A DNA stretch of 64,000 nucleotides from Nonomuraea sp. NBC_00507. GTDB lineage: Bacteria > Actinomycetota > Actinomycetes > Streptosporangiales > Streptosporangiaceae. Below the pieces are notes generated by a model. That model was not told the origin of the DNA. It saw only the letters and a list, made by a program, of their open reading frames with translations, and did not search any database. This document shows, piece after piece, positions 43,248 to 52,345 of the stretch (position 1 is its first letter; every line of letters begins with the position of its first letter). Position numbers and translations under genes: made by a program. The stretch spans positions 5,270,001 to 5,334,000 of the forward strand of contig NZ_CP107853.1 in the NCBI RefSeq assembly GCF_036013525.1, read 5' to 3'.

Positions 43248-44552
43248 ATGAACTGGCTCTATTTGGTGGGGATCATCATCTTCCTGCTCGGGTTGATGCT
43301 CTCCATCGCCTTGCACGAGGTCGGCCATCTCGTGCCCGCCAAGCTCTTCGGCGTCAAGGTGACCCAATACATGGTCGGCTTCGGCTCGACCGCGTGGTCC
43401 CGGCGTAAGGGCGAGACCGAATACGGCATCAAGTGGATCCCGTTCGGCGGCTACATCCGCATGATCGGCATGCTGCCGCCGCGTCCCGGCGACGACCCGG
43501 CGAAGGTCAGGAGCACCTCGACGGGCCCGTTCCAGGCCCTCATCGAGTCGGCCCGCGACGCCGCCCAGGAGGAGGTCCAGCCCGGCGACGACGACCGCGT
43601 CTTCTACCGCAAGAAGTGGTGGCAGAAGGTCATCATCATGTCCGGCGGGCCGCTGATGAACTTCGTGCTCGCGTTCGTCTTCTTCAGCATCCTGCTGGTC
43701 GGCATCGGCCTGCCGAGCTGGGCCCCGGTCGTGTCCCCCAAAACCCACACCTGCGTGATCCCGGTCTCGGAGCAGCGCACCACGTGCAAGCCCGACGACC
43801 AGCTGACCCCCGCGGCCCAGGCCAAGATGAAGCCCGGCGACCGCATGGTCTCCTTCGACGGCCAGAAGATCAACACCTGGGAAGACGCGACCCGCCTCAT
43901 CCGCGGCCACGGGCCCGGCCCGGTCCAGCTCGGCATCGTCCGCGACGGCAAGGCGATGACGCTCAACGTCACCCTCATCGCCCAGGACCGCCCCAACCTC
44001 CAGGACCCCCAGAAGATCGACAAGAACGTCGGCTTCCTCGGCGTCCTGCCGACGGAGGTCATGGAGCGCCAGAGCATGGGCGAGGTCGTCGGCTACATGG
44101 GCGCGCTGACGGCCCGCGTGGCGGGCTCGCTGCTCAACCTGCCGGAGAAGATGGTCGGCGTCTGGCACGCGGCCTTCTCGGGCGAGGAACGCGACCCTGA
44201 GGGCCCGGTCGGCGTCGTGGGCGCGGGCCGGATGGGCGGTGAGATCCTCGCCTCCGACCTGTCCAACGAGAAGAAGATCGCCATCTTCGTCAACCTGCTG
44301 GCCGGCTTCAACCTGGCGATCGGCATGTTCAACCTCATCCCGCTGCTGCCGCTCGACGGCGGCCACATCGCCGGGGGCCTGTGGGAGGGCATCAAGCGGG
44401 CGTACGCCAAGATCATGCGCCGTCCCGAGCCGAAGTACGTGGACATCGCGAAGGTGCTGCCGCTGACGTACGCGATCGCCATCGTCATGATGATCATGGC
44501 GGGCCTGCTGGTCTACGCCGACCTCGTCAACCCCCTCACGCTGACGGGCTGA
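43248..44552 (+). CDS. Site-2 intramembrane metalloprotease (RseP/Rip1-like)
   Basis: 434 residues. Zinc motif HEVGH is at 23-27 in the first membrane helix, a central PDZ domain (~170-260) includes MKPGDRMVSFDGQKINTWED, and the second zinc motif is NLIPLLPLDGGH (~360-371). The family cleaves anti-sigma factors and other membrane proteins. The usual neighbours dxr and ispG are absent here. Confidence 0.92.
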   Translation: MNWLYLVGIIIFLLGLMLSIALHEVGHLVPAKLFGVKVTQYMVGFGSTAWSRRKGETEYGIKWIPFGGYIRMIGMLPPRPGDDPAKVRSTSTGPFQALIESARDAAQEEVQPGDDDRVFYRKKWWQKVIIMSGGPLMNFVLAFVFFSILLVGIGLPSWAPVVSPKTHTCVIPVSEQRTTCKPDDQLTPAAQAKMKPGDRMVSFDGQKINTWEDATRLIRGHGPGPVQLGIVRDGKAMTLNVTLIAQDRPNLQDPQKIDKNVGFLGVLPTEVMERQSMGEVVGYMGALTARVAGSLLNLPEKMVGVWHAAFSGEERDPEGPVGVVGAGRMGGEILASDLSNEKKIAIFVNLLAGFNLAIGMFNLIPLLPLDGGHIAGGLWEGIKRAYAKIMRRPEPKYVDIAKVLPLTYAIAIVMMIMAGLLVYADLVNPLTLTG

Positions 44553-44559
44553 CGCTGCC

Positions 44560-44916
44560 GTGGAGGCCGCGCTGGACCGGCTGCGCGCGCTCTGCCTGGC
44601 CCTGCCGGAGGTCACCGAACGGCTGAGTCACGGAGAGCCGACCTGGTTCGTCCGGGACAAGAAGACGTTCGTGATGTTCGCCGACCACCACCACGACGAC
44701 CGCCTGGCGTTCTGGTGCGCGGCCCCGGCCGGGGCGCAGCAGGAACTGGTGGCCGAGGCCCCCGAGCGCTTCTTCCGGCCGCCGTATGTGGGGCATCGTG
44801 GGTGGCTGGGCGTCTATCTGGATGTGCCGGAGGTGGACTGGGCGGAGGTGGCCGAGATCGTCGCCGACGCCTATCGCCAGATCGCCCCGAAGTCGCTCAT
44901 CGCCCGCATGCCCTGA
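44560..44916 (+). CDS. MmcQ/YjbR-family protein
   Basis: 118 residues from GTG 44560, 7 bp after the protease stop. The YjbR fold shows as LCLALPEVTERLSHGEPTWFV, then AEAPERFFRPPYVGHRGWLGV, and a C-terminal helix ending SYRQIAPK. The family is thought to be DNA-binding, but the function is not established. Confidence 0.85.
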   Translation: MEAALDRLRALCLALPEVTERLSHGEPTWFVRDKKTFVMFADHHHDDRLAFWCAAPAGAQQELVAEAPERFFRPPYVGHRGWLGVYLDVPEVDWAEVAEIVADAYRQIAPKSLIARMP

Positions 44917-44994
44917 GATGTGCGCTTTCATGCGCCGCGCTGCAGCCGGCCTTCCGTCCTCCGCCGGCCTCTCGGCTGTGTGGGACGGACGCAC

Positions 44995-45025
44995 AAGGGC
45001 CGCCTCCGGATCGGATGCGGCCCTT
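44995..45025 (-). terminator. Hairpin next to the left element junction
   Basis: A 9-bp stem AAGGGCCGC/GCGGCCCTT with a 13-nt loop, just outside the left att copy. Before insertion it would have followed the tRNA-Pro 3' end on the minus strand and probably ended that transcript. Confidence 0.55.
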
Positions 45026-45031
45026 GAGCTG

Positions 45032-45077
45032 GTCGGGGCGACAGGATTTGAACCTGCGACTTCTTGCTCCCAAAGCA
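45032..45077 (+). repeat. Left att site (46-bp copy of tRNA-Pro 3' end)
   Basis: Identical to 62490-62535. It covers T-arm and anticodon arm of tRNA-Pro, then diverges (GTGCCAGC instead of AGCGCGCT), so it is not a functional tRNA. Confidence 0.93.
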
Positions 45078-45443
45078 GTGCCAGCGATCAAGAGCCCTGA
45101 CGATTTGGCTGGTCAGGTTGCATGTGATGTGCACCGGTGTGCATGATCGAGCGGTGGCATGCTCCCCCGATGTCACTCATTTTGTCACTCGCTCCGTGAC
45201 TGGACTTGAACCAGGATTGCGCGGTGTCGATCAGTACGCGGGAAATCGGGCAGGCGGTCAGGCCAGTCAGGCGAGTTCTGATTCGTTCGTTCGGGATGCC
45301 AGCCAATCGCGGGTGGTGAGGCGCAACGCACGGTGATCAGTTCTCTGGACTCGATGCCCCGGTCGCTGATCGATTCGAGCGGTCGATGGGTAGTTCCGCT
45401 GGCTGTGGTCGGCCCCGTCAAGGTTGCCCCTCCTGGTTGCCTC
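45078..45443. other. Left attachment-arm region without genes; integrase arm-site candidate 45170-45190
   Basis: 366 bp with no convincing gene. ATGTCACTCATTTTGTCACT at 45170 recurs with one change at 62422-62442 near the other end, each holding two GTCACTC units. Probably integrase arm-binding sites. A near-palindrome around TGCACCGGTGTGCA (45130-45143) lies close by. Confidence 0.55.
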
Positions 45444-45905
45444 TCAGTGCTGGGTGGAGGTCTGATTCGCGTCACGCCGGTAGGTGTAGAGGATGAGCCC
45501 CTTGTGGAACTTGCCCACCTTGTCGTACAGCGCGCGAGCCGGGGCGTCTTCCAGCGTGTTCCAGTAGAGGCCTGGGAAGCCGCGCTCCTTGGCGTCCCGC
45601 GCCACCCACTCGATCATTGCCGTCGCGATACCCCGCCGCCGGACTTCCGCGTCCACGAACAAGTCCGCCAGATAGCATCTCCCGGAGTACCAAACACTGG
45701 CGTGGAGCAGGTAGTGCGCGATGCCGACCATTTTGCCGTCCAGTCGGGCGGCGATCCCGCGTATCTGCTCGTCGTCGAGAAGGCGTCGCCAGGTCGGTTC
45801 GTAGTCGTCGTCGCTGCGTTCGACCTCGAAGTATGTGTCTTTACCACGGGCCAGCACTTCCCAGCAGGCGCGGTCGGATTCGGACAGCAAGTTGATCTCC
45901 AACAT
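45444..45905 (-). CDS. GNAT-family N-acetyltransferase (element cargo)
   Basis: 153 residues from ATG 45905 (ATG 45914 is possible). GNAT core: YLADLFVDAEVRRRGIATAMIEWVA (~78-102) with the acetyl-CoA loop RRRGIA, then LYWNTLEDAPARALYDKVG. Related to small diamine or aminoglycoside-type acetyltransferases; substrate unknown. It lies at the left end of the element beside the att arm, facing away from the transfer genes, a common cargo position. Confidence 0.83.
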   Translation of the reverse strand: MLEINLLSESDRACWEVLARGKDTYFEVERSDDDYEPTWRRLLDDEQIRGIAARLDGKMVGIAHYLLHASVWYSGRCYLADLFVDAEVRRRGIATAMIEWVARDAKERGFPGLYWNTLEDAPARALYDKVGKFHKGLILYTYRRDANQTSTQH

Positions 45906-46462
45906 GGCGCCCATCCTGCCGTACGGTCAGGTCTGCGTCGCGCGTATCTGGAAGCCGGTAGCGCATATCAATAAATGTCACCAGAGCTTGCCTGCCCGTC
46001 TGCCGTCGTCCCACCCGCCAGGGATAGCGGGCCAGCCGCGGGGCTGCCCCAACCGCGCGCCCGATGCCAGAGTCGTGATGGAGCATGGGCGGCCCCGCGG
46101 CTGGTCTGCTAGGGCTCGTCCTGGGGCGACGGCAGGCGGGCAGGCTTCCACCGCAACCACTCCACCGCCGCACGCCGCGATCTTGGCCAGCCCGGAGCCG
46201 GAGCGCCCCCGCCGGAGGCATGCCGTAACCCCGGCCCCGTGACTGGCTCAGCTTGCGCTTAGCGAGCTCGACCCCGTGAGCAGAGCACCGCGCCTCAAGC
46301 GGCCCTGCCTTCGTTCGCGCCAGCCGACCGGCGTTCGTGCGGGCCGGTCACAGAGCCCAAGCGGCGTGAGCCGGCCCGCGCCGAGTCGGCGGCGCGTGCG
46401 GCCCGGTCAGGGCCGCTTTAAGTATGTAGAGAAAGTTCTCACAGGTCACATTCGCATATTCG
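45906..46462. other. Gene-free, structured GC-rich stretch with a 17-bp inverted repeat
   Basis: No plausible reading frame. 46032-46048 (CCAGCCGCGGGGCTGCC) is the complement of 46088-46104 with one mismatch, leaving a 39-nt loop. Further GC-rich partial repeats (GGCCGG, GCGGCG) fill the rest. It may hold a cis-acting transfer locus or a terminator; function not established. Confidence 0.4.
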
Positions 46463-46921
46463 TTACCGGCTCATTGGCATGCCGACGGCGGCGGCCAAGT
46501 CAGTCAGTTCGGGCAGTTCGACGACCTCGACTCCCCGCTCTCGAAGCAATTCGACGCCTTGGCAGTCAGCTACGAATAGGGAGGGCTCTCGCCATGCGAT
46601 CACGACCCGAGGAATACCGGCTGCCAGGATGAGATCTGTACAGGTTGTTGGACGCGATTTCCGGAATGAGCAGGGTTCCAGAGTGCTGTAGATGGTTGCC
46701 TCACGGAGGGAGGCATGTCCGACTCTCGATAGAGCTGATTCTTCAGCATGGACATGCAGGTCGATGTCTCTTGAGTACCCGCTGGCAATCTCGTTCCCGT
46801 CTTTGCCCACGATGATCGCGCCAACGGAGAAGGCTGTTGATGATGGTGGGCACTTCTTGGCTAGCTCGATCGCCTTCATGAGCCACCGGTGATCGATGTC
46901 AGTCACTTCTGCTGGGTTCAT
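46463..46921 (-). CDS. RibD-like cytidine/pyrimidine deaminase
   Basis: 152 residues, zinc-dependent deaminase fold. HAEE (~57-60) supplies the zinc His and the proton-shuttling Glu; EPCSFRKSRPTTC (~82-94) supplies the two zinc cysteines with a longer spacing than the usual PCxxC. It matches the deaminase half of RibD. It overlaps the reductase gene by 4 bp (ATGA). Together they rebuild a split RibD; whether they act in riboflavin synthesis or on a modified pyrimidine is unknown. Confidence 0.78.
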   Translation of the reverse strand: MNPAEVTDIDHRWLMKAIELAKKCPPSSTAFSVGAIIVGKDGNEIASGYSRDIDLHVHAEESALSRVGHASLREATIYSTLEPCSFRKSRPTTCTDLILAAGIPRVVIAWREPSLFVADCQGVELLRERGVEVVELPELTDLAAAVGMPMSR

Positions 46922-47613
46922 GAAGTGCTGTCTCCGGAGGACTGTTTGGGCAGATAGCGGATCAAGACAACATCGCCGACAGTCTGGACGTCAGCGATTT
47001 TCATCCGATGGGCAGTCCCGCCTGGGAACATGCCATTACTGACGAATCGGGGAGCCTTCGAGTCGCCAACGAAGATGGGCGCGATTGCGAGGTGAATCTC
47101 ATCAGCCAGGCCCTGGGTGAGGAACTGCGTATGGATGGTGCTGCCGCCCTCGACCATGAGGCGGTGCACATCACGCGATCCCAGATCGTCAAGCATCGTT
47201 GGCAGGTCCAGATTAGGCCCGGTTCCCACTACATCGGCGAGATCGTTCAAGCTCTTCCGGACCTTCGACACGGTCGAATCGGGACAGTAGACAACTTTGT
47301 CGCCGCCGTGGTGCCAGAACCGGAGGTCGGGATCCAGATCCCCGCTGTTGGTAACGGTGACCTTGAGAGGGTAGGCCGGAAGTCCCCGCGCTACTCGCTG
47401 AGTACGCCGTTCTTCGGAGTTGACCAGCAGACGTGGGTTGTCTTTCCGCATGGTGGTCGCGCCGATGAGAATCGCGTCGCTCTCGGCGCGAACCTGATCG
47501 ACTCGGTCGAAGTCCGCCGCGTTGGACAACAAGAGCCGCTCGGGTGTCGTGTCGTCGATGTAGCCATCGACTGACATGGCACAGCTCAGGAGTACGTACG
47601 GGCGTTGCTGCAT
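46918..47613 (-). CDS. RibD C-terminal-type (dihydrofolate-reductase-fold) reductase
   Basis: 231 residues from ATG 47613. RibD_C features: RPYVLLSCAMSVDGYIDDTT at the start, SDAILIGATTMRKDNPRLLV and RLMVEGGSTIHTQFL, the NADPH-binding region. It is the partner of the overlapping deaminase. The frame is open 39 codons upstream, overlapping the XRE gene, with no support. Confidence 0.82.
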   Translation of the reverse strand: MQQRPYVLLSCAMSVDGYIDDTTPERLLLSNAADFDRVDQVRAESDAILIGATTMRKDNPRLLVNSEERRTQRVARGLPAYPLKVTVTNSGDLDPDLRFWHHGGDKVVYCPDSTVSKVRKSLNDLADVVGTGPNLDLPTMLDDLGSRDVHRLMVEGGSTIHTQFLTQGLADEIHLAIAPIFVGDSKAPRFVSNGMFPGGTAHRMKIADVQTVGDVVLIRYLPKQSSGDSTS

Positions 47614-47644
47614 TATCTGAAGATCCTCTGCTCGATGGGCAAGC

Positions 47645-49072
47645 TCATGTTTGGTGGGCAATGAGTCCGTCGAAGGCTTCCCGGAACTCAGCGATGGCGG
47701 GTACTGAGTGCCATCGCTCCAATTGTCCATCGAGTTTGGTTAGCTCCGTGATGATCCGCGCTGACCCGGTCGCCTGACCGATGCCGAGCGCCTGTAGGCC
47801 GGTGGAAGCCGCTTGTTCAGGCTCGTGGGCACCGACGTACGCGAGTGATTCGCGGGCGAGGTAGACACCCCGATCACGGTGGTACATGGCCGGAAGGTTC
47901 TCGATCGCTGTGCGGAACCCCTCTGCCGCCTCGGTGTACTGGCCGACCGTGTAGAGGCTTCGCGCGCGGTGGATCTCGATGTAGGCGTCATCCATCCATG
48001 AGCCCCAGGAGAACGCTGGATCCATGTCCTGGTTGCTGATGAGATCGTGTGCGAGATCAAGCATCTGGTGGGCGTTCCGATTGTCGCCTATCAGCGCGTA
48101 GCCGTAAGCACCGTTAGTGGCGGCGATGGCACCGAGCCGAGTGTCAGGACGAGCTTGTCGGGCAGCTGCGGTTGCAAGGTCGATCGCAGTGACCCCGTCG
48201 CGCATGTCGCCGGCGAGCTGGCTCTTACGAGCGAGGATGAACGTCGTGAGGTCAGGTACCCCTGCGGCGTACGACCATTCCAAGGCTCTGTCGGTCCAGA
48301 ACTGTGCAGAGCGGAAGTCCCCGGTGTCCTGATAGAGCCATCCGCATAGCTCGGCGTACTGCGTCTGGATGTACAGCAGTTCGCTGGCGTCGGAACCCCT
48401 GTAGCTGAGTCTCAGTTGGCGGATGGCGTCGATCTGACTTTCGACGGTGGGGATGGCCCGGAGCGGCCCCAAGAGGTTGTCGTTGTCGATGAGGACGCGG
48501 CGCAGCTGGCGGAAATGCTCGGCAGGTTTGAGATCGGGAGCCGAGATGGCCTGAGGTGAGCCGAGAGCTCTTGATTGAGCGGAAGCCGATGGGCTGGCGG
48601 ATACTGCCGCCATAGTGCCCAAGCCCAGGCCGCTGAGGAACGTACGGCGAGGCAGAGTCACGAAGATGATCCCTCCGTCTTGTGTACGGCAGGGGATGGT
48701 GACCCCCGCCTCATCTGACTCTGCGGGGAGCTCGGACGTTGGGGCCACAATCTGGCGCATGTTGGCCACATGGTCAGGGTGATTGGCCACATGGTTGGAG
48801 TGACGAATGCCATTCGGGTTGGAGTCGATGAGTTCCCACAATCGGAGAAGAGCTCCGCTGGTGTTGAGTTCTCGGTCCGCTGCCTCAGCGAGTTCGCGTG
48901 GTGGTTTTCGTTCTCCACGTTCAATTCGAGCCAAGTAGCTGGGGTTATAGCGGATCAATTCACCCATCTTGGCGAGAGAGAGTTCTCGACGATCACGCCA
49001 TGCTCGCAGCTCAGAGCCCCACAGGTGCAAGGGAGAACGATCAGGTGTCAGTTCTCTTCTCGGCTGCCCCAT
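47645..49072 (-). CDS. XRE-family HTH regulator with C-terminal TPR-like region
   Basis: 475 residues. An N-terminal HTH (LAKMGELIRYNPSYLARIERGERKPP, ~33-58) is followed by a hydrophobic, Tat-like stretch (RRTFLSGLGLGTMAAVS, ~148-164) and a helical-repeat region. It resembles the large regulators of Streptomyces integrative elements. It starts a minus-strand run with the reductase and deaminase and diverges from the transfer genes, so it probably controls both. Confidence 0.82.
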   Translation of the reverse strand: MGQPRRELTPDRSPLHLWGSELRAWRDRRELSLAKMGELIRYNPSYLARIERGERKPPRELAEAADRELNTSGALLRLWELIDSNPNGIRHSNHVANHPDHVANMRQIVAPTSELPAESDEAGVTIPCRTQDGGIIFVTLPRRTFLSGLGLGTMAAVSASPSASAQSRALGSPQAISAPDLKPAEHFRQLRRVLIDNDNLLGPLRAIPTVESQIDAIRQLRLSYRGSDASELLYIQTQYAELCGWLYQDTGDFRSAQFWTDRALEWSYAAGVPDLTTFILARKSQLAGDMRDGVTAIDLATAAARQARPDTRLGAIAATNGAYGYALIGDNRNAHQMLDLAHDLISNQDMDPAFSWGSWMDDAYIEIHRARSLYTVGQYTEAAEGFRTAIENLPAMYHRDRGVYLARESLAYVGAHEPEQAASTGLQALGIGQATGSARIITELTKLDGQLERWHSVPAIAEFREAFDGLIAHQT

Positions 49073-49208
49073 GTTGCCTCCGTGAGGTCAATGTGGTCAT
49101 CCGCCTGGGCCACTTAGAAAGTATCGCCGAATTCATCGGGACGCGCCAACCTCGAAACATGGGAATTCGCACCACAGGGGTGCGGCCCTCGATCCGGAGG
49201 TGAGCTCT

Positions 49209-49526
49209 GTGAAGCTCTTCATCGACGTCACCGGCAAGTCGTTCATGGTGACGAAGGAAGCGGTCGAGAAGTCCGACCAGAACGGGCGTCAGAAGTCCGA
49301 GCGGGAGACCGGCCGACCGATGTGGGTCACGCAGGTCATGGCGCTGGACGAGACGGGCGGCGAGATGATCAACGTCACTACGGCCGGTGAAAGGCCCACG
49401 GTGACCGTTGGTTCTCAGGTCGCCCTGTTCAAGCTGGAGGCACTGCCTTGGGCGACCAACGGTCGCAACGGCGTGGCCTTCCGCGCGGCTGACATCAAGC
49501 TCGCTGGTGCTTCGGCTACCAAGTAG
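49209..49526 (+). CDS. SCO3933-family-like small regulatory protein
   Basis: 105 residues from GTG 49209, with GGAGG at 49196-49200. Resembles SCO3933-type proteins found at the head of AICE transfer operons (KLFIDVTGKSFMVTKEAVEKSD, KLEALPW). First gene of the rightward operon, 136 bp from the XRE gene. Its exact role is unknown. Confidence 0.7.
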   Translation: MKLFIDVTGKSFMVTKEAVEKSDQNGRQKSERETGRPMWVTQVMALDETGGEMINVTTAGERPTVTVGSQVALFKLEALPWATNGRNGVAFRAADIKLAGASATK

Positions 49527-49705
49527 ACCGCGTTCCTGATCTTCGTCAGCCGAATCGTCGAAGATCGCACAAAAGAGATCACCTGGAGATTCGTTGCCAC
49601 ATCTCCAGGCAACCAACCGGAGATTCGGGATCGGCGCTGATGCTCACATCCAGGCCGGTCCCGGCCTCGGAGCAGCAGTCAGCGCCCGTTTGAAACGGAG
49701 ACTGC

Positions 49706-49921
49706 ATGAACGCCAACACGCAAACCACCACGCGGTACATGTACCTCATGACCGTGGTTATCAGCGGTCGCCACATCACCGCCACCGGCACCCTCGACGT
49801 GCAACCGGGAACCAGCCGTTTGGCTGTCTTGACCCACATCGTCGAAAACAACATCAAGCGAGAGCTCGGTGCACAGGAGTTCAGCATTCTGTACTTCAGC
49901 CTCGAACGTGACGCCCTGTAG
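49706..49921 (+). CDS. Small element protein, unknown function
   Basis: 71 residues. GAAACGGAGACTGC precedes the ATG as a weak ribosome site. There is no domain or membrane segment; a mixed beta/alpha pattern (MTVVISGRHITATGTLDV). Located between the SCO3933-like and transfer genes. Confidence 0.55.
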   Translation: MNANTQTTTRYMYLMTVVISGRHITATGTLDVQPGTSRLAVLTHIVENNIKRELGAQEFSILYFSLERDAL

Positions 49922-50039
49922 GCGTTATTCGCCCCTCGCGTCAGGACTCACGGATTCCTGAACGCATGAGCGGGACCGTGCCTGTTGCCACACGCCACGG
50001 TCCCGCCTCAACCCCCCCACCCTCGACAGGAGGAGAGCC

Positions 50040-50984
50040 ATGTCCAAGGGTACCTTTGGCACGCGCCACAACAACAGAGGCGGCATCGGCCGTCGCGGTA
50101 ACTCCGTCACGGTGATCCAACAGAACGTGCAGTACAGCTACCTGCGCACCGCAAAGATCACCTTCTACGTGGTGATGGCCATCGTCGGCCCCTTCACCGC
50201 CGTCATCGCCACCCAACACCTGCACCCGCTCGCCGCCGTGCCCCTCGGCCTGATAGCCGGCACCATCATCGGCGGCATCACCGCCTGCATCATCGCCATC
50301 TGGCCCGTCCTGCGCGCCATCTGGTGGTGGCTGCCGGAAATCACCCTCGCCATGCTGCTGATCGGCGGCTGGGTGTACCTCCAAGACCAGATCAACCCAA
50401 TCATCACAGGCGTCATCTACGCCAGCACCATCGCCTCCATCGGCCTCGTCCCGGCCGTGCGCCGCTACACGCTGGCGCTGCTGTGGTGCCTCATCGTCCG
50501 GCACCGCCTGCGCACCTGCTTCAACTCCTTCCTGCCCGCCGACCGGCACGGCCACCTGCCCTTCATCGGCCTGGCCAAGCCCATCCCGGTCGGAGAACGC
50601 GTCTGGGTCTGGCTGCGTCCCGGCCTGTCCCTGGAGCAGATCGAAAACCAGCTCGACAGAATCGCCGTCGCCTGCTGGGCCGCCTCGGTCACCGTGACCA
50701 AGGCCCACACCTCCAACTCCGCCGCCATCTACCTGGACATCAAACGCCGCGATGTCCTCGGCGGCCTGGTCGGCTCCCCCCTCACCGAGGACCTGCCGAC
50801 CGACGTTCCGGCCCTACCCCGGCCGGTCCCAACTGTTCCGGCTCAGCTCGATCTCGCTGACGTGCCGGAAACCGACGACACCGACACCACCGAGCGTCCG
50901 GCCAGGAAGAACGGCCGACCCCCGGCCGTCACCGGCATCCCCGCCAAGACGGCTACGGAAAACCCTGACCTCGACTGGATCTGA
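50040..50984 (+). CDS. Membrane component of AICE transfer apparatus
   Basis: 314 residues with GGAGGA before the ATG. Four hydrophobic segments (~40-150) precede a cytoplasmic domain (~180-260) like the N-terminal half of TraB/FtsK-type AICE transfer proteins. An FtsK-type ATPase gene follows after 92 bp, so this is probably the membrane-anchor half of a split FtsK-like translocator. Confidence 0.68.
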   Translation: MSKGTFGTRHNNRGGIGRRGNSVTVIQQNVQYSYLRTAKITFYVVMAIVGPFTAVIATQHLHPLAAVPLGLIAGTIIGGITACIIAIWPVLRAIWWWLPEITLAMLLIGGWVYLQDQINPIITGVIYASTIASIGLVPAVRRYTLALLWCLIVRHRLRTCFNSFLPADRHGHLPFIGLAKPIPVGERVWVWLRPGLSLEQIENQLDRIAVACWAASVTVTKAHTSNSAAIYLDIKRRDVLGGLVGSPLTEDLPTDVPALPRPVPTVPAQLDLADVPETDDTDTTERPARKNGRPPAVTGIPAKTATENPDLDWI

Positions 50985-51076
50985 CGCGTCGTCCGCTACC
51001 GGGAGAAGCCCCTTGTTTTGCCCCTCCCGGTAGCACTTCACATCGCGCCTTCAGACACGTAAGAGGTGACGCTGCC

Positions 51077-51938
51077 ATGCACGCGGCTCTTCCCGAACTC
51101 CCGGACACGATCCCGGTAGCGCCGTCCATGTCCATGTTCGACCCGGTGTTCATCGGGATCGACGAATTCGGCAACCCGGTCTACCTCGACCTGGTCTACC
51201 ACAACCTGCTGGACGCCGGAGAACCCGGCGGCGGCAAATCCGTACTGATCCAAAACCTCGTCGGGCACGCCTTCCTGTGCCACGACTTCACCCCGGTCCT
51301 GCTCGACCCCAAATGGGTCGAACTGGGGATGTGGATGGAAGCCGCCGAAGCAACCGGCGGCGTCTTCGTCGGCCCCGACATCGACAAGGGCCTTCGCGTC
51401 CTTAGGCGCCTGCAAAAGGTGATGGACCGACGCTACTCCTGGCTGCTGGCGAACGGCCGCCGCAAGTTCCTGCCGAGCGACCTCATCAAAGTCATCGGCA
51501 TCTTCATCGACGAACTCGCCTACTACACCGCCACCACCGGCACACCCGAGCAGCAGAAAGAGTTCATCGCCCTCGTCCGCGACCTGGTCGCCCGAGGCCG
51601 AGCCTGCGCCATGCCGGTCATCGCCGCCACCCAGCGCCCCAGCGTGGACATCATCCCCACCTCGCTACGCGATCTGTTCGGTTACCGGGCAGCCTTCCGC
51701 TGCACCACCCCCAACAGCTCCGACATCATCCTCGGCCACGGCTGGGCCTTGGCCGGATTCAACGCCCAAGCCATCAGCCCGGAAACCCCCGGGTGTCTTC
51801 TACCTCATCGCTGAAGGCGGCATCCCCCATTTGGTCAAAGCCGCCTACCTGACCGACGCGCAGATCCACCAGCTCGTCGACTACGTCACCTGGATCCGCC
51901 GCAACGGCGATCCGGACCCCATACAACTCGCCGCTTGA
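51077..51938 (+). pseudogene. FtsK/SpoIIIE-type DNA-transfer ATPase with frameshift
   Basis: Frame 1 runs from ATG 51077 to a premature TGA at 51812-51814. Walker A is GEPGGGKSVLIQNL (~49-62), Walker B-like IGIFIDELAYY, and IAATQRPSVDIIPTSLRDL is the FtsK sensor motif. After PETPG (codon ~239) the expected continuation VFYLIAEGGIPHLV is in the +1 frame from 51795 and ends at TGA 51936-51938. One extra base (about 51794) in CCCCCGGGT explains this. Either a mutation that cripples transfer or, less likely, programmed frameshifting. Intact length would be ~286 residues. Confidence 0.8.
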
Positions 51939-51951
51939 ACGGAGAACCACC

Positions 51952-52155
51952 ATGCCCCATGACCACGACACGGTCCCGGCCTTGAGTGAGGTGCCCTGGC
52001 CCGACCAGGCACCTCACGACCTGGAGGTGCTCGCCCTGTGCTGCGTCGAGTGCAGCAATGACACCTTCATCGAAATCACCATCACCACCGACCGAGGCCG
52101 CGAAAGTGCCCTGGAATGCACCTGGTGCCGGGAGGTGTACATCAATGACCGCTGA
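51952..52155 (+). CDS. Small cysteine-rich element protein
   Basis: 67 residues with two CxxC pairs (CCVECS and CTWCRE), a probable zinc ribbon. It follows the ATPase gene by 13 bp and overlaps the next frame by 11 bp. Confidence 0.55.
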   Translation: MPHDHDTVPALSEVPWPDQAPHDLEVLALCCVECSNDTFIEITITTDRGRESALECTWCREVYINDR

Positions 52156-52345
52156 CTCCACCGCTGCGATCACCTGGCTGGAAAGCCCGGAAATCATCGG
52201 CCACACCCGCTGGTACGACGAACTCAGCCGCCCTTGCACCTGGCTCCTGCCGATGTTCTGGCTCAAGAACGACATCGGCGAGAACACGATCGCGATGACC
52301 GTGCCGGCCTCTGCCTACGACGACCCCCACTGGAGGCCGCTGTGA
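52145..52345 (+). CDS. Small hypothetical element protein
   Basis: 66 residues from ATG 52145, Trp-rich (TWLESPE, TRWYDEL, WLLPMFWL). No motif recognised. It overlaps both neighbours, as is usual in this compact operon. Confidence 0.5.
   Translation: MTADSTAAITWLESPEIIGHTRWYDELSRPCTWLLPMFWLKNDIGENTIAMTVPASAYDDPHWRPL

Noticed and set aside
45033..45110. A second tRNA-Pro gene
   Set aside because: Only the 3' half matches; the D-arm and acceptor 5' strand are missing, so it is the left att copy.
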